The position numbers and the translations under genes are program-made. This document shows, piece by piece, positions 22,570 to 33,239 of a stretch of 64,000 nt of DNA. The notes beneath the pieces are model-generated. The model was not told the DNA's origin, searched no databases, and saw only the letters and a program-made list of their open reading frames with translations. Origin of the DNA: Liolophura sinensis (taxonomy: Eukaryota > Mollusca > Polyplacophora > Chitonida > Chitonidae); assembly GCF_032854445.1 (NCBI RefSeq), contig NC_088306.1, positions 5,206,373 to 5,270,372 of the forward strand, written 5' to 3'. Position 1 is the first letter of the stretch. Each line of letters begins with the position of its first letter.

Positions 22570-22690
22570 GTTGTTGGGAAGCCGGGTGTGGTTACTCAGA
22601 CCCTATTGCACAATGAGTTCAAACCCGGCCTTGGACAGAGAATTTGTGCATTCTGCCAATTCGTGGTAACAATGAGAGGTTGATGACGCC
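22570..22690 (+). repeat. SINE-E copy (tRNA-like)
   Basis: 'gagttcaaacccggccttgg' (B box region) followed by 'acagagaatttgtgcattc'. The same order is seen at 25245-25310 and 42595-42660. Confidence 0.5.
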
Positions 22691-22699
22691 CGTCTAGCA

Positions 22700-23880
22700 G
22701 TATGGAAAGATCTAAAGACTACAAAATGTGCAAACAAACCGTATTCATAACACTGCAAACCTATTTCAACACAAGTCCACCATTAGGTTTGTGTATTCAG
22801 GGTTAACACGCATGCGCCATCCAGGAACGACAACTTTTCAAGTCCAACAACTGTAGTGAAGGTAAATTGGCTGCATCTTCAGCGGTTACCGTCTCGTGAT
22901 TTCGGAGCTGGTGTGCCATTACCGAGTGGAATATACTTGGGGTGTTGCGGATGCGTGTGAGCTGAGAGGTAAGTGCCACAGATGACACCTGTTTTGGACT
23001 GCAGACATCGTTTAGAAAGGATTTATCGGATATGACGTGAAACGGTGTATGGCTTATCATTGGTTGCCCCCGTTTGCTATGGTACTCCCCCAGCCAGTGT
23101 AAAAAGAGGAGTTTAAATAGCCAACTGGAGCTACATTTGTGCATAAAACCACTCATTATGACATTGTATTTACCTTAGAGAGAACGCCACGTAGGGCCTT
23201 AACATCGCCCTTTTATAGACCACGGTGAACATTTATAACAAACATATGTACAATGTAGTGGTTTTATCACCGGAACAGAAATCATAACGTACAACTGGTG
23301 AATGAATGGATGATTATCGCTTGACGCTACTTCGGCTGTGTTGCAGCCATGTCGTGGCGAGAGCACACACGGCTTCATGTTTATGACTTCTACAGCACAC
23401 CACAGTCCCTCAGCGTGTCATGTGTATAAATCCATGCCAGCATACATAGCCATAGATTTGCCCCTTTGCGAAAGATTGCCCATGTTTGTTAAGTCAAAAT
23501 CAGATTCAGATACCTACCTTCAAGAACAGTGCGTCAGTCCCAGAATATTACGTCCTGATGCTATATTCACATTGTCCGGACAGAGGAATCCATATGGTGC
23601 ACATCACGCGAGTTAACCGTATCATCTGCTTTCCAATATTGCTGATGACAATCATCGACGGTTTGTCGCTCGCACCTGCTCGCCACTACAATTGGTTCTG
23701 GCTGACTCCAGTATGGATGCTGCGACAAAGCGGCGATTTCTCCTCGATCCCAGGCTCCGACAGCCCAGAGCTCAGGTTAGATAGCAAAGGAGAGCCGTCT
23801 AAGTCAATGTGTTTATAAGTCATCCTGGACACAGTGATGGCTTATGGTGCTCTTGATTCGCAGTCGAGAGCCAGGCCACA
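22700..23880. other. Unannotated stretch
   Basis: Open frames of 92-117 codons occur here (- 22803-23156; + 23338-23616; + 23486-23818), overlapping in different frames and without recognisable domains. No splice-supported gene can be argued from sequence alone. Confidence 0.4.
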
Positions 23881-23884
23881 TTTC

Positions 23885-23975
23885 GAGGCTTCCCCGGCTC
23901 AGATAGTTAAAGGGCTGGCGGGTCGTGACTACCAGACCCTTGAGTGAAGTCGCGTGTTCGAAACCAGCTTTCGCT
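23885..23975 (+). repeat. SINE-D head fragment
   Basis: 'ggctcagatagttaaaggg' (A box region) and 'cgcgtgttcgaaaccagc' (B box region). Resembles the head at 60672-60760. Confidence 0.5.
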
Positions 23976-24342
23976 CGTCTCTGCATATCAGGACAAAGGC
24001 AAATATATTATATATATAAATATATATCCACTAAATACCCAAAGAATATCAATAGACACGAACATGTTATCAATTTACTTCTTTTCACATATCAAACCAC
24101 AAGCAGTCAACCGGACAAAAACATTATTGTCATCTTTTCCTACTTTATATTACACAAATTCTATCAGAGCCTCTGAAAATTTTGGAAATCAGAACAATAG
24201 CTACTTTACTGAAATATTAGAACAGATATGAAGTTGTAATCCGTATCCATGCGGCGAAAATCATTGGGTACTGGTAATACACTACTGTGTTGAAAACGTC
24301 TTATGTGATATACTCAGAGCGGGGGGTTGGGAGGGGGGAATT

Positions 24343-24510
24343 GGGGTTCTGTGGCCGAGGCACATTGACCCAGGAGCCTCTCACCAGTGCGATCGCCGTA
24401 AGTTCAAGTACAGCTCAAGCTGGCATCATCTCTGTTCGTAGGTGGGAAGGTCTTCCAGCAGCTTTCGGGAGGTCGTGGGTTTTCAGTCAGATAAATAAAT
24501 CAATGTACTC
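24343..24510 (+). repeat. SINE-A, internally deleted
   Basis: 'gttctgtggccgaggcac', 'gagcctctcaccagtgcg', 'cgtaagttcaagtacagc', 'ggtgggaaggtcttccagc', then a direct jump to 'cagataaataaatcaatg'. The 'tgctggccgccgtcg' portion is absent. Confidence 0.8.
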
Positions 24511-24599
24511 ATAATGTTCATTTTCTAAAATGTTAGACCGTATAAAGAGAGGAGTTATATATGAGACTGCACAATATCAGGAATACTTCCAAATGATAT

Positions 24600-24780
24600 C
24601 ACTATATCCAGAAGAGCCTGTTCCCAAAACCACGGACAAGTGCTAATTTGTGAACACGTAATTAGTATGTGTGGTGTATTGGCAAAATTTGAATTTCTAA
24701 AGGCAAAAAATAAGCTTTAAGAATTTTGTTTCCAATTTTGACTTAAGTCAGAAACGGCTTTGTTGAATCGGCCCCAGTTC
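24600..24780 (+). repeat. Unidentified interspersed element, 3' end shared with 16.63-16.80 kb
   Basis: Ends with 'gacttaagtcagaaacggc' and 'gttgaatcggcccc', shared with the 16.76-16.79 kb sequence. Confidence 0.5.
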
Positions 24781-25224
24781 AGAATTGTCATAGTAGAGAC
24801 TTTTAGTTAGAAATCACAAGATGAAGCGTGTAATTTCAAAATAGTATCAGTTTACCTATTCTAGTTTGAAGTTACAAGTTGCAAGTTGGTCTTCTAACTA
24901 AAGGTTTATGTCTTTACCAGTCCTGCCTCAGTTGATGTTAACCAGACAGTTTGAGAGCATAGAACATGTAAGAACAATCAAGATAGTACGCAGAACCTGT
25001 CACCTCCGTAAGCAGTCAATTTTTTATCACTATGGAATTAATTAAATTTCGAGGTTTCTCTCTATCTGGCTGAAATTAGAACTTGTTTTGTCAGACTGCT
25101 TAAGAAAGCGCCCTCGACACTACTCCACGGTGTCAACCCGTTCCCATTTACGCAACCATGACAAATAAATTCGAAGGGGTCGGATTGTACATAAGTGGAT
25201 AAGACGCGTACACTTGTTTCAGTT

Positions 25225-25320
25225 TCCATCTCTATAACACAACACGTGTGGACTCAAACCCAGCCTTGGACTGGGCAGTTGTAGATTCCTGTGTTCTTCT
25301 GTTCTTTGTAAGCAATCGAC
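25225..25320 (+). repeat. SINE-E copy (tRNA-like)
   Basis: 'gtggactcaaacccagcctt' then 'ggactgggcagttgtagatt' and 'cctgtgttcttctg'. Shares order with 22570-22690 and 42560-42660. Confidence 0.5.
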
Positions 25321-26399
25321 GACGCAAGTGTTAATAGTGTTTGTTCTGTTGTTTTCCACAAAAGTTGGCTTCTTATCTGTGCAAAAAGAACATCTTTTCT
25401 TCTAACAAAAAAAACAACAAAACAACAAAAAAACAAAAAAAAAAACAGATTATTATCGCCTTTGAATATTTCATCCACTTTAGATCGCTGGTTTTAAAAC
25501 TTCCGCTGTCGTGGGTTTAAGGACGACCACCTGTTTTTCCACCATTATGGGGTGTAAGCCTGTGAATCACACGTGTAAGAGCTCACCCGTGGTGGCCAAA
25601 CGTAGATACTTTACACCTTGTACCCAGGATTACTTCGCCCATTAAACCGAGAGCTTTCATAAAAGTAAAATGTTCTCAGTATGAATTTAAACATAATTAA
25701 ACGTGTAAATAAAAGAATCTCACGTCAGCACTTCATGGCTATATACTGCTCACTATGATATTCGAAACACATCCTGTACATAATTCTCAATATTTTCGTA
25801 TCTCATAATTTAATCGCAGGTAATGTCCTTCTGTTTACAGAATGTCTGGAGGCTCTTGGCTTTTAGTGGTGCAATAATCACCGAAGTAAAGGATTTTAAA
25901 TATCAGCGTGGACGTTTCTCTTTTCCAATCAGCTGTGCCAAAATTAATAACCGCTCTTTAAGACTGGAGGTAAAAACAGTAGAACCGTATGATCAATACT
26001 ATATTGGCGAAATATTCAAATCGTCTCACGGCAGCATAAATACAAACTGTCCTGGGTGGCTAAGCTGTGTAATGTGATTGGACAAGCCTATTATTTATAC
26101 AGCTTGCTAAGTGGCTCATTTCTGGCACGGCTTTTTATATGCTATTTTTATATGATATTTCTATCGGAATGGATCATCTGCCCTGAAATCAGCAGGAATA
26201 AAAACGAATTTTATTTTGATCGATCTGAAGTATTTGTCATTGATTTAATGCCTATCAAGTTTATTGTTGCATGTAACAAGGAAAAGACCAATGAAAAACA
26301 CTTCTCACAGATTGGTCATGTTTACCTCCGTAAAGTCTGCAGCCAAACCACCGGAAGTTGTATAGGTTAAAGCATGCGACCTCATTTTCTCTCTAGCCA

Positions 26400-26690
26400 A
26401 TATTTAAAATAATTGCATCAGATGATAATATAGCATTTTGATGAATTCTAGACCAGTGGCATCTACTTTATTGCAATAAACAACACTCCATACTTTCGAC
26501 TGATTCTGCTTAAGCTGTCGTTAGGGGGAAGGAGGTGTGTAATTTATTTTTGTAAATATTCAAGCATTTACATGAGGAACAGTTAGAATAAAACTCTGAG
26601 GTAAACTAACAAGAGACCGTTTTTCACCGGTTACGTGTTACCATGTGCCACAGTTACAATGTCGTCGCTACTCTACATCTGATGATTAGA
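26400..26690 (-). repeat. Element X copy inserted in unit Z copy C
   Basis: On the - strand: 'gatgtagagtagcgacgac', 'cacatggtaacacgtaacc', 'ctcagagttttattctaac', 'cagcttaagcagaatcag', 'gatgccactggtctagaatt'. Copies A and B of unit Z lack it at the matching place. Confidence 0.75.
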
Positions 26691-26764
26691 TTCTTTGCGC
26701 TACGATGTTTTATATTACAGACTCTACACTATTTGTCTGTGTTTCAGTGGTTCACGACAACAAC

Positions 26765-27092
26765 ATGACAGGTTGTTTGTACAGCAACATGGCAGATCGT
26801 TCGTACAGCAACATGGCAGATTGTTCGTATAGCAACATGGCAGGTTGTTCGTACAGCAGCATGGCAGGTTGTTCGTACAGCAACATGACAGGTTGTTCGT
26901 ACAGCAACATGGCAGATTGTTCGTACAGCAACATGGCAGGTTGTTCGTATAGCAACTTGTCAGAATTTTCGTACAGCAACATGGCAGATTGTTCGTACAG
27001 CAACATGGCAGATTGTTCGTACAGCAACATGGCAGGTTGTTCGTATAGCAACATGGCAGATTGTTCGTATAGCAACATGGCAGGTTGTTCAG
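26765..27092 (+). repeat. Minisatellite, 24-base unit, about 13-14 copies
   Basis: Unit 'ggcaggttgttcgtacagca' plus 'acat'. Since 24 is a multiple of 3 and no stop arises, + encodes the octapeptide YSNMAGCS repeatedly and both antisense frames are open too. In unit Z copies A (28776-28800) and B (33455-33485) one unexpanded version stands at this place ('cagcaacatgtca'). Confidence 0.92.
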
Positions 27093-27329
27093 GGTCACAA
27101 AGCCAAGGTCTACGCAGAAAACAGAATAGGCTTATTAACTTACAGTTAAACTGTATTGTATAATCACGGGGATCGTACTAGTAGGGGGCCTATTTGTCTA
27201 AGCTGTCAATAAAAGCCCAGTGAGCAATGCTGAAGTGTTTGTGTTTAGTGAAATCCACCCCTTTGGTAAAATTGACAAATCCTTATCAGTGGTCTACGCA
27301 AACAGATTACTTTCAATCACGATATTCAC

Positions 27330-29085
27330 AGCTGACAAGTTTCCGAGGAACTTTCCCATGACCTTTCCGGAACATGAATTAATCGGCAAACTCCCATCAT
27401 CGTCCGAGAACTCCTTGACAGACTGAAGCGTTCTGTGAACAGTTTACAACAAAAACGTTTTATGTTGTCCACACTGATGACAGCCAATCAAGTGTTTTTC
27501 CCGTCCATCTTAAACTTTTTTCTACCCAGGAGCGTAATGCTGAACCCGGTCGTCTTTAGTGGCGCCCAGAAGTCTGAACCGGTTTTGTTTGACTGTTTTC
27601 TTCTCCGCTAACGCCATTGTAAAATAAAGAGCACTCCTCTACCAAAGCCAGGTGTTTAAAATCACCAGGTACATTCATGCCGCCCAAGAACTCATGATAA
27701 CTGTTTCAAGGTAACAAGAAAATTATCCATGTTTTTTGAGCAGTACTTTTACCTACATAATCCTCTGGTTTCCTACACTTGTATACGTTGAATGAATTAA
27801 TGAATGAACGATCATGGCTTTAGTATAATGCTAAACAATGTATGGGTTAATAACAGAAAATGAAACCCACAGTTTGCTGTACGATTTGCAGACCGCCGAT
27901 GATCTCATCATAGGTAATCCCTTCCTAGTTACGGACTGTCTGAGAACTGCGGGCTGCGGGTAAAATCATTCCCGACCCTAAAGCTTTTAAAATATCCGCT
28001 CGCCCATTTGTGCCCAAATTAATTAAACGCTCTTTAGGACAGGATAGAAAACAGTACAACATGGTGATGCGATCAATACTGTATAGACAAAATATGGAAA
28101 TCGTCTCACGACAGCATAAACGCAGCTTGTCTCGGCTGACAAAGCTGTGTAATGTGATTGGACAAGCCTATTATTTATAGAGTTTACTAAGTGGCACTTT
28201 TCTGGCACGTCTTTTTATGTGGTTATCAGGTTTACTATCGCAATGGAACATCTGCTTCGGAATCCACAAGAAGCAAAAGGTATTTTATTTCGATCGATCA
28301 ATAGTATTTGTTACTGGTGTATAATTTTTCTCCATGGTTTGAAGTCGAACTCAAGCACAGATATAATGGTGAGCAGCATTGTATTGTGTCGCACAATATC
28401 GCGTTCCTAAAAATCTCGAGCACGGAGGGAGTGTTTATCATCAGTAACAGCTTTTTTCCCGAGCTTGAATGTATATGGGAATGTACGGTATTTAGAACAC
28501 AATCATTACATAATCAGAATGTATACAGAATATTACATATATTACATAATAGGAGGTAATTGAAGGTAAAACGGCTGTGAAGAACACTTGTCACCTATCT
28601 CATATTTTTATCCACACAAAGGTTGTAACCATACCACCGGACATTTATGTGTTTATGCTTGCCATTTTATTGTTTGTCTCACCTAGTAACGGTAGTCGTA
28701 ATATATGTTTATTTCTCTACACAATGTGCAGTGTTTGCCCATATTTTAGGGCATCGATGGAACGAGTCATTGTTACCTGCAGCAACATGTCAATGGGCCG
28801 TGGTCTGCACAGAAAACAGATTTTAGATTATTACCCTGAAGACGCAATCTATTTAGACACTAGACAAATAGCATATTCTAACTCCATTGTATGTTTGAGA
28901 CGTGTTTAATCATTAATGATGACTTTGACGGTAAGGAGATGGGCGATAACAAACAGACGTGCTGGAGGACAAATCAATTTGATTACAATGCTAAAGACTG
29001 CAGCAGGGCGACTCTGACAGCACGTGAATGGCGCCGAGCGAAAACAATTGTAACTGTGCGCCAAGCTGTGTCGTTCGATGCTCTG
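27330..29085 (+). repeat. Unit Z, copy A
   Basis: Blocks in order: 'cagtttacaacaaaaacgtt' (27437), 'aattaaacgctctttagg' (28020), 'gctgtgtaatgtgattggac' (28144), 'tttatttcgatcgatc' (28283), 'cagcaacatgtcaatgg' (28780), 'cagacgtgctggaggac' (28956). Copy B on the - strand has the same order at 35.3 to 33.25 kb, so A and B form a widely spaced inverted pair. The conceptual peptides YLDTRQIAYSN (A) and YLDTKQIAYSN (B) agree, but other parts carry stops. Confidence 0.8.
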
Positions 29086-29099
29086 ATGTAAAGGACCAC

Positions 29100-29640
29100 T
29101 CCTTGCCGAAGAAAACGTAACGTTTCGATAAAGATAGCATTTACTATGAATCTCTTAAAATGGTGTCAGAAGGGATATTTAGAGATCTATAAAATAAACG
29201 ATTTTCTAGGCTGGGTACATTTGGAGTATTTCGGTCACTTCTCGAAAGGAAAACATGAGACATTCCAGTGAAAATGTCAACTTGTTTTAGGCTTCTTCTG
29301 GCAATACATTTCCTTTCCATATAAATCATTTATGCAAAGCCTCAGTGTAATTCCTGTGCCCAGGTGTGTGGGTTAGGAACCGTAGGGGCGCTAAGACATA
29401 GCCATTCATTCTGTAGATTCTGTAGACTGTATTTGGATTGTTTGTTGAAGCTAAGTGTTAAAAGAATCTCTACTTAAGGCTTGTTTATTTTTTTCACCCT
29501 GAGAGGACATTAAAAGTGGTCAGCTCATTCCAACTTTACATGCATTACACTTCACACTGGCTCTAGCAGAAATCCAGTTATCATTCCCCAAGTTACAGGA
29601 TTATACTGACTATGAGGAGGTTTTGTGCAGCAAGAAAGCC
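29100..29640. other. Unannotated stretch
   Basis: No repeat family or gene recognised. Confidence 0.5.
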
Positions 29641-29649
29641 CGATTATAC

Positions 29650-30260
29650 AAACCACGTAAAAATACTGACTAGGGAAACAACGGTTCAAATATATGGTGA
29701 GACAAAAAAGAAATAAGAATGGAGCTGGTATAGCTGAACAGAAAAACAGTATACACAAAGTAACCCAAACGATACAATTTAACCAACAGGAACAATACAG
29801 ATACGATAAAAAAACGGTACCGTTGAACGAACAGAAATAGTGCGCATGCGATAAAAGAAAAACGATACAAGTGAGAGAAAAAAACAGAAACATTACAGAT
29901 TCGATAAAACAAAAACGACACGGCTGAGATAATATGAAACTAAAACTAAACTCAACAGTATAGACACGATAAAACAAAAACGATCAGGTTTATCGAAACA
30001 AGAGCAATACAGATACGATAAAACAAAAACAACACAGTACAGATACAATAACAGAAACGAGACCGTAGAACGAACACAAACAGTGATGATACAACAAAAC
30101 TAAAACAAAACAGAAACAGTACGAATACAATAAAACAGCAACGATACGGATGATGAAAAATGGAAACGATAGAAGAGAAACGAAACAGTTGATCGCAACA
30201 GAAATAGTACAGATACGATAAAGCAAAAACGATACGACTGAAGATCTTAGCTGGAAGCCG
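29650..30260 (+). repeat. Irregular A-rich tandem array, about 45-50-base unit
   Basis: The core 'acagatacgataaaacaaaa' plus 'acgatac' recurs about a dozen times at uneven spacing, with many variants. The - strand is open over long stretches (141 and 124 codons at 29552-29977 and 29952-30326) because the array has few stop words on that strand. These frames are not genes. Confidence 0.8.
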
Positions 30261-30365
30261 AAAGAGAACAAATATTAAAAGTATAATAAAACACAATTCG
30301 GTGGAAGGCTTTGACTTAAAACACAAGAATTTCGGTATTCATGTCATCAGACATCATCCGGTTCC

Positions 30366-30381
30366 GGGGGGGGGGGGGGGG
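30366..30381. repeat. Poly-G tract (16 G)
   Basis: Homopolymer directly in front of the SINE-B copy. Confidence 0.9.
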
Positions 30382-30705
30382 TAGATCCAGGGTCAATCCT
30401 GGGCCAAAAGACCCAAGACCTTAAAAAAAAAGAGGATGTAACTTCATCTCTTGGCGTTCAGCATTAAAGGGATAATGCAACAACTGGTTGACCCATATCA
30501 GTATAATGACTCGGGCGGGGCGATTTTCTTGCTTTCTCGGTAAGTCGTTTCAGTGAAGCAGCACTAGATAAAAAGAGCGGTGGAAATCCGTCCTGGAACA
30601 AGAAAGCATGTTACATAAATTCTAAGGACTCCTTCGTCGTCACGACTGAGAAATTGTAGGACTTTAAACCCCAAGCACCCACTCACTTATTCACTCATGA
30701 AAGCG
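30382..30705 (+). mobile_element. SINE-B copy
   Basis: 'ccagggtcaatcctgggcc' (B box region), 'ttcagcattaaagggataat', 'tggttgacccatatcag', 'gcagcactagataaaaag', 'ggtggaaatccgtcctgg', 'ctttaaaccccaagcaccc', then a CACT-rich tail. The 5' head is replaced by the poly-G tract. Matches 36310-36652 throughout. Confidence 0.85.
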
Positions 30706-30789
30706 ATTATGAATACTAAAGAGAATTCATGTAGGAAAGTACAACGTTAAATTTGGCTGGTATATGGATGTATAGGGTTTTCAGCAGTG

Positions 30790-30960
30790 GGTGTGTAGGT
30801 GGGAAATAAAAATACATTGTATGGACGCTGTGTCTTCAGCAATACTACGATAATGAAAATACATTTCATAGACACAGTGACGGCAATGTTTGTGTATTTC
30901 GACAAGGAAAATACATTGCATAGACATAGGGTCTTCTATATATGTCCACAATGTATAACT
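30790..30960 (+). repeat. Short tandem repeat, about 60-base unit, 3 copies
   Basis: 'aaaaatacattgtatggac', 'gaaaatacatttcatagac' and 'gaaaatacattgcatagac' recur with related flanks. Confidence 0.65.
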
Positions 30961-31464
30961 ATGACCTAAGCACATAGCGGGCATTTTTTAAAAAGAAGAA
31001 CTATCCTTTAGATATGACTTAGGAGTTATTCACGGTATAACTGTTATGTATACGTACACGCCTTGTTTTACCATCTGCTCCATATGTTGAATAATGCTTA
31101 ACCACCTCGGCCAAGGGTGGTTACATTCTCATCGGCGTTTAATTGCCAAGCTGTCTACTTGTCAAAAACTTTGTGATAAGATTTTTATCGGATTTGGATA
31201 AAATATTGTTCCACAAATGGTCCTTGAGCTAAGGCACCATCCACTGAATTCTAGAAATAATCCAGATCAGACCCAGGAACCGGGTTTGAAAGAAACAGAT
31301 TCAGAGCTGTGTCCCCTGATTAGTAGTGTGGGAATTTGTACAATTTAATAGCACTGTCTGATCAGCTTCTAGGTTATGATTGCTGTAGGGGAGTACAAAG
31401 CCAACAAGAAAAACCGGCCTATATCACAAATACCTGATGGGTTCTCCTTAACGTTCATAAGCCT

Positions 31465-31620
31465 AGGAATTGATGAGGGCGAAAAAAGAACACTTGATCA
31501 GCTGTCATCGGCGTGGACAGCATAGAACGATTTACTTAAACGTAAACTGTTTAGACTGAATGCTTCAGTCTGTCAAGGAGTTCACAGACGCTGCTGGTTA
31601 AAGCCTCCGTATCGAAGTCG
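31465..31620 (-). repeat. Unit Z fragment, copy F
   Basis: 'aacacttgatcagctgtcat' and 'cagtctgtcaaggagttcac' match the 35240-35320 and 37660-37740 parts of copies B and D. A small insertion and stops break the frame that is open in B, D and E. Confidence 0.65.
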
Positions 31621-31699
31621 GAAAACCCCGGGATCAAAAGCGCGTAGGGTCATACAAAAGAATTGAAAATGATACTTTAAAATGGCGTCACACTGAGCG

Positions 31700-31930
31700 G
31701 TGAAAGTAACGAAGCATGACGGGTTGACCTGGTATAATGTAACGGGGGGGGGGGGGGGATTTATCTGTCTTCGACATGATATGTCATTGGCGGCAGCATT
31801 TAACCGCATGGACTCGCCCTGCTACAAAAGCACACAATAGATGTATACACACCCAATGACTCCTCGTGGTCACATGATTGAAACATTGTTAAGTACGACG
31901 TTAAAGCCCAAGGATACATACATCCATAAA
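31700..31930 (+). repeat. SINE-C copy with an internal poly-G tract
   Basis: 'tgacctggtataatgtaac', 15 G (31744-31758), 'cattggcggcagcatttaac', 'catggactcgccctgctac', 'gatgtatacacacccaatg', 'ttaagtacgacgttaaagcc'. Other copies have 'gggtgtcatg' where this one has the G run. Confidence 0.75.
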
Positions 31931-31944
31931 TGTCAAGTGATCAA

Positions 31945-32160
31945 AAACTAATATTCATCTTCTGATGTCAGTTTTGTCACGGGAAAAGCTTTTTTTCACA
32001 AAGACAATTCCATTCGACGCTATCCATATACAGTCGCTGTCTTTTAAAAGAAAAAATTCTAACAGCCTTAAGGTAAATGTCAAGATATTAAAACTAATAT
32101 TGATTTATGGGATGCCAGTATTGTCACAGAAAGAAATTCCTTTTACTGACGACTGTTAAG
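31945..32160 (+). repeat. Short diverged direct repeat
   Basis: 'ctaatattcatcttctgatg' with 'cagttttgtcac' (31950-31981) recurs in diverged form at 32094-32130 ('ctaatattgatttatgggat' with 'ccagtattgtcac'). Confidence 0.5.
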
Positions 32161-32359
32161 GAACTTTCATTTCCGCCTAATACAATCACACATATTAATC
32201 TCGTGCAACATATTATTATTGGCGACTTACAGGCACGCGCTTTTATGTCCCCGCGTTCATCTACTGTTGTACTTTCACTGATGCTAAAAGAAGACATTAT
32301 ATGTACACACTTGATGACTCCTTATCGTTAGATGACTAAAGAATCACCTCGCAATGACC

Positions 32360-32556
32360 CGGAAGCTTCAAGTCCAGTTCATTCTGGCTTCCTCTCCGGC
32401 CGTATGAGGGAAGGTCTGGCAACAAAAAGCGGATGGTCGTAGGTTTTCTCCAGCTTCTGCCCGGTTTCCTTTCACCATAATGTTGGCAGCCGTCAGCCGT
32501 GAAATATTCTTGAGTACGGCGTAAAACACCATTCAAATCAATAAATGAATGCATAC
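32360..32556 (+). repeat. SINE-A, missing the first part of the head
   Basis: Starts near the B box ('agcttcaagtccagttc') and continues through the body and 'gagtacggcgtaaaacacc' to a tail of AAAT, then CATA repeats. Confidence 0.85.
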
Positions 32557-33044
32557 ATACATACATACCGACATACTTTTGTTGAGGTATTTACTGTCAC
32601 ATTTTTTCAGTATTCTTAAACCCCTTCCGGTCAAAGTATGCAAAGTACCTCATCAGTGACGATTTTTAGTTTATCTGTAATTTCGCCAATCAAGCGAGTG
32701 TTTTATAGGATATTTGTGTTCTACGCTTAAGCTCCTTACACCAGTGATCTACCTCAAGAAACGACTAAATGTTTGTGGGCATTTCCCAACGAATCCCTAT
32801 ACACGTGGATGGGAGATGAAGTGACAACTACATACGTGTTCCCAAGGTAAAAACAAAACACGTCATAGGGAGAAATTGGTGTAAACAACAGCCCAACCTA
32901 CAGAATTAATGGGTATGGCTTCGGTACCAAACATATATGCCAGGAGAGTAAACTAACTGGAATTTTCGCATAAATAATATATCTTGCAGAACAAACATAA
33001 TGGCAATAGCCTGCACGTGGGGAGATCTGCACACATCTTTCCTC

Positions 33045-33130
33045 GGCATTAGCTCGCCATAATGTTACGGCTCTGACCGGTTTCCTCCCCTCATAATGCT
33101 GACCACGGTCATATAAGTGACTATATTTGT
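33045..33130 (+). repeat. SINE-A 3' fragment, decayed
   Basis: 'accggtttcctcccctcata' and 'atgctgaccacggtcatata' followed by 'agtgactata'. No tail remains. Confidence 0.6.
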
Positions 33131-33239
33131 ACTAGGAACTACCCTGACCAGATCGTTCCATTTTCACTGCGGCGGAGCTGTCTTTTTACATCACACTAAC
33201 ATGCATTTACAAGTGGTTTTGTTTGAAGCTATTCTTGCC

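Larger units (their letters stand above)
25830..27160 (+). repeat. Unit Z, copy C
   Basis: Shares blocks in the same order with copies A (27.33-29.08 kb, +) and B (33.24-35.52 kb, -): 'aaaattaataaccgctcttt', 'caatactatattggcgaaat', 'gctgtgtaatgtgattggac', 'ttttattttgatcgatc', 'cagcaacatg', 'cgcagaaaacag'. It is interrupted by a reversed element X copy (26.4-26.69 kb) and by growth of a 24-base minisatellite. Open frames at 25823-26370 follow this repeat and are not treated as genes. Confidence 0.75.

Noticed and set aside
22367-22683. Overlapping frames on both strands (61-82 codons)
   Set aside because: Three + frames and one - frame overlap over the same 300 bases, which is expected by chance. 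Part of it is a SINE-E copy.
25823-26370. Overlapping + frames of 84 and 104 codons
   Set aside because: They follow unit Z sequence, and the same places in copies A and B carry stops or shifts. The start of the second overlaps the CCAAT/TATA-like words.
29552-30326. 141- and 124-codon hydrophobic - strand frames resembling membrane proteins
   Set aside because: They lie in the A-rich tandem array at 29650-30260, where Phe/Val/Leu codons arise from the repeat ('FVLSYLY', 'VLFLF').
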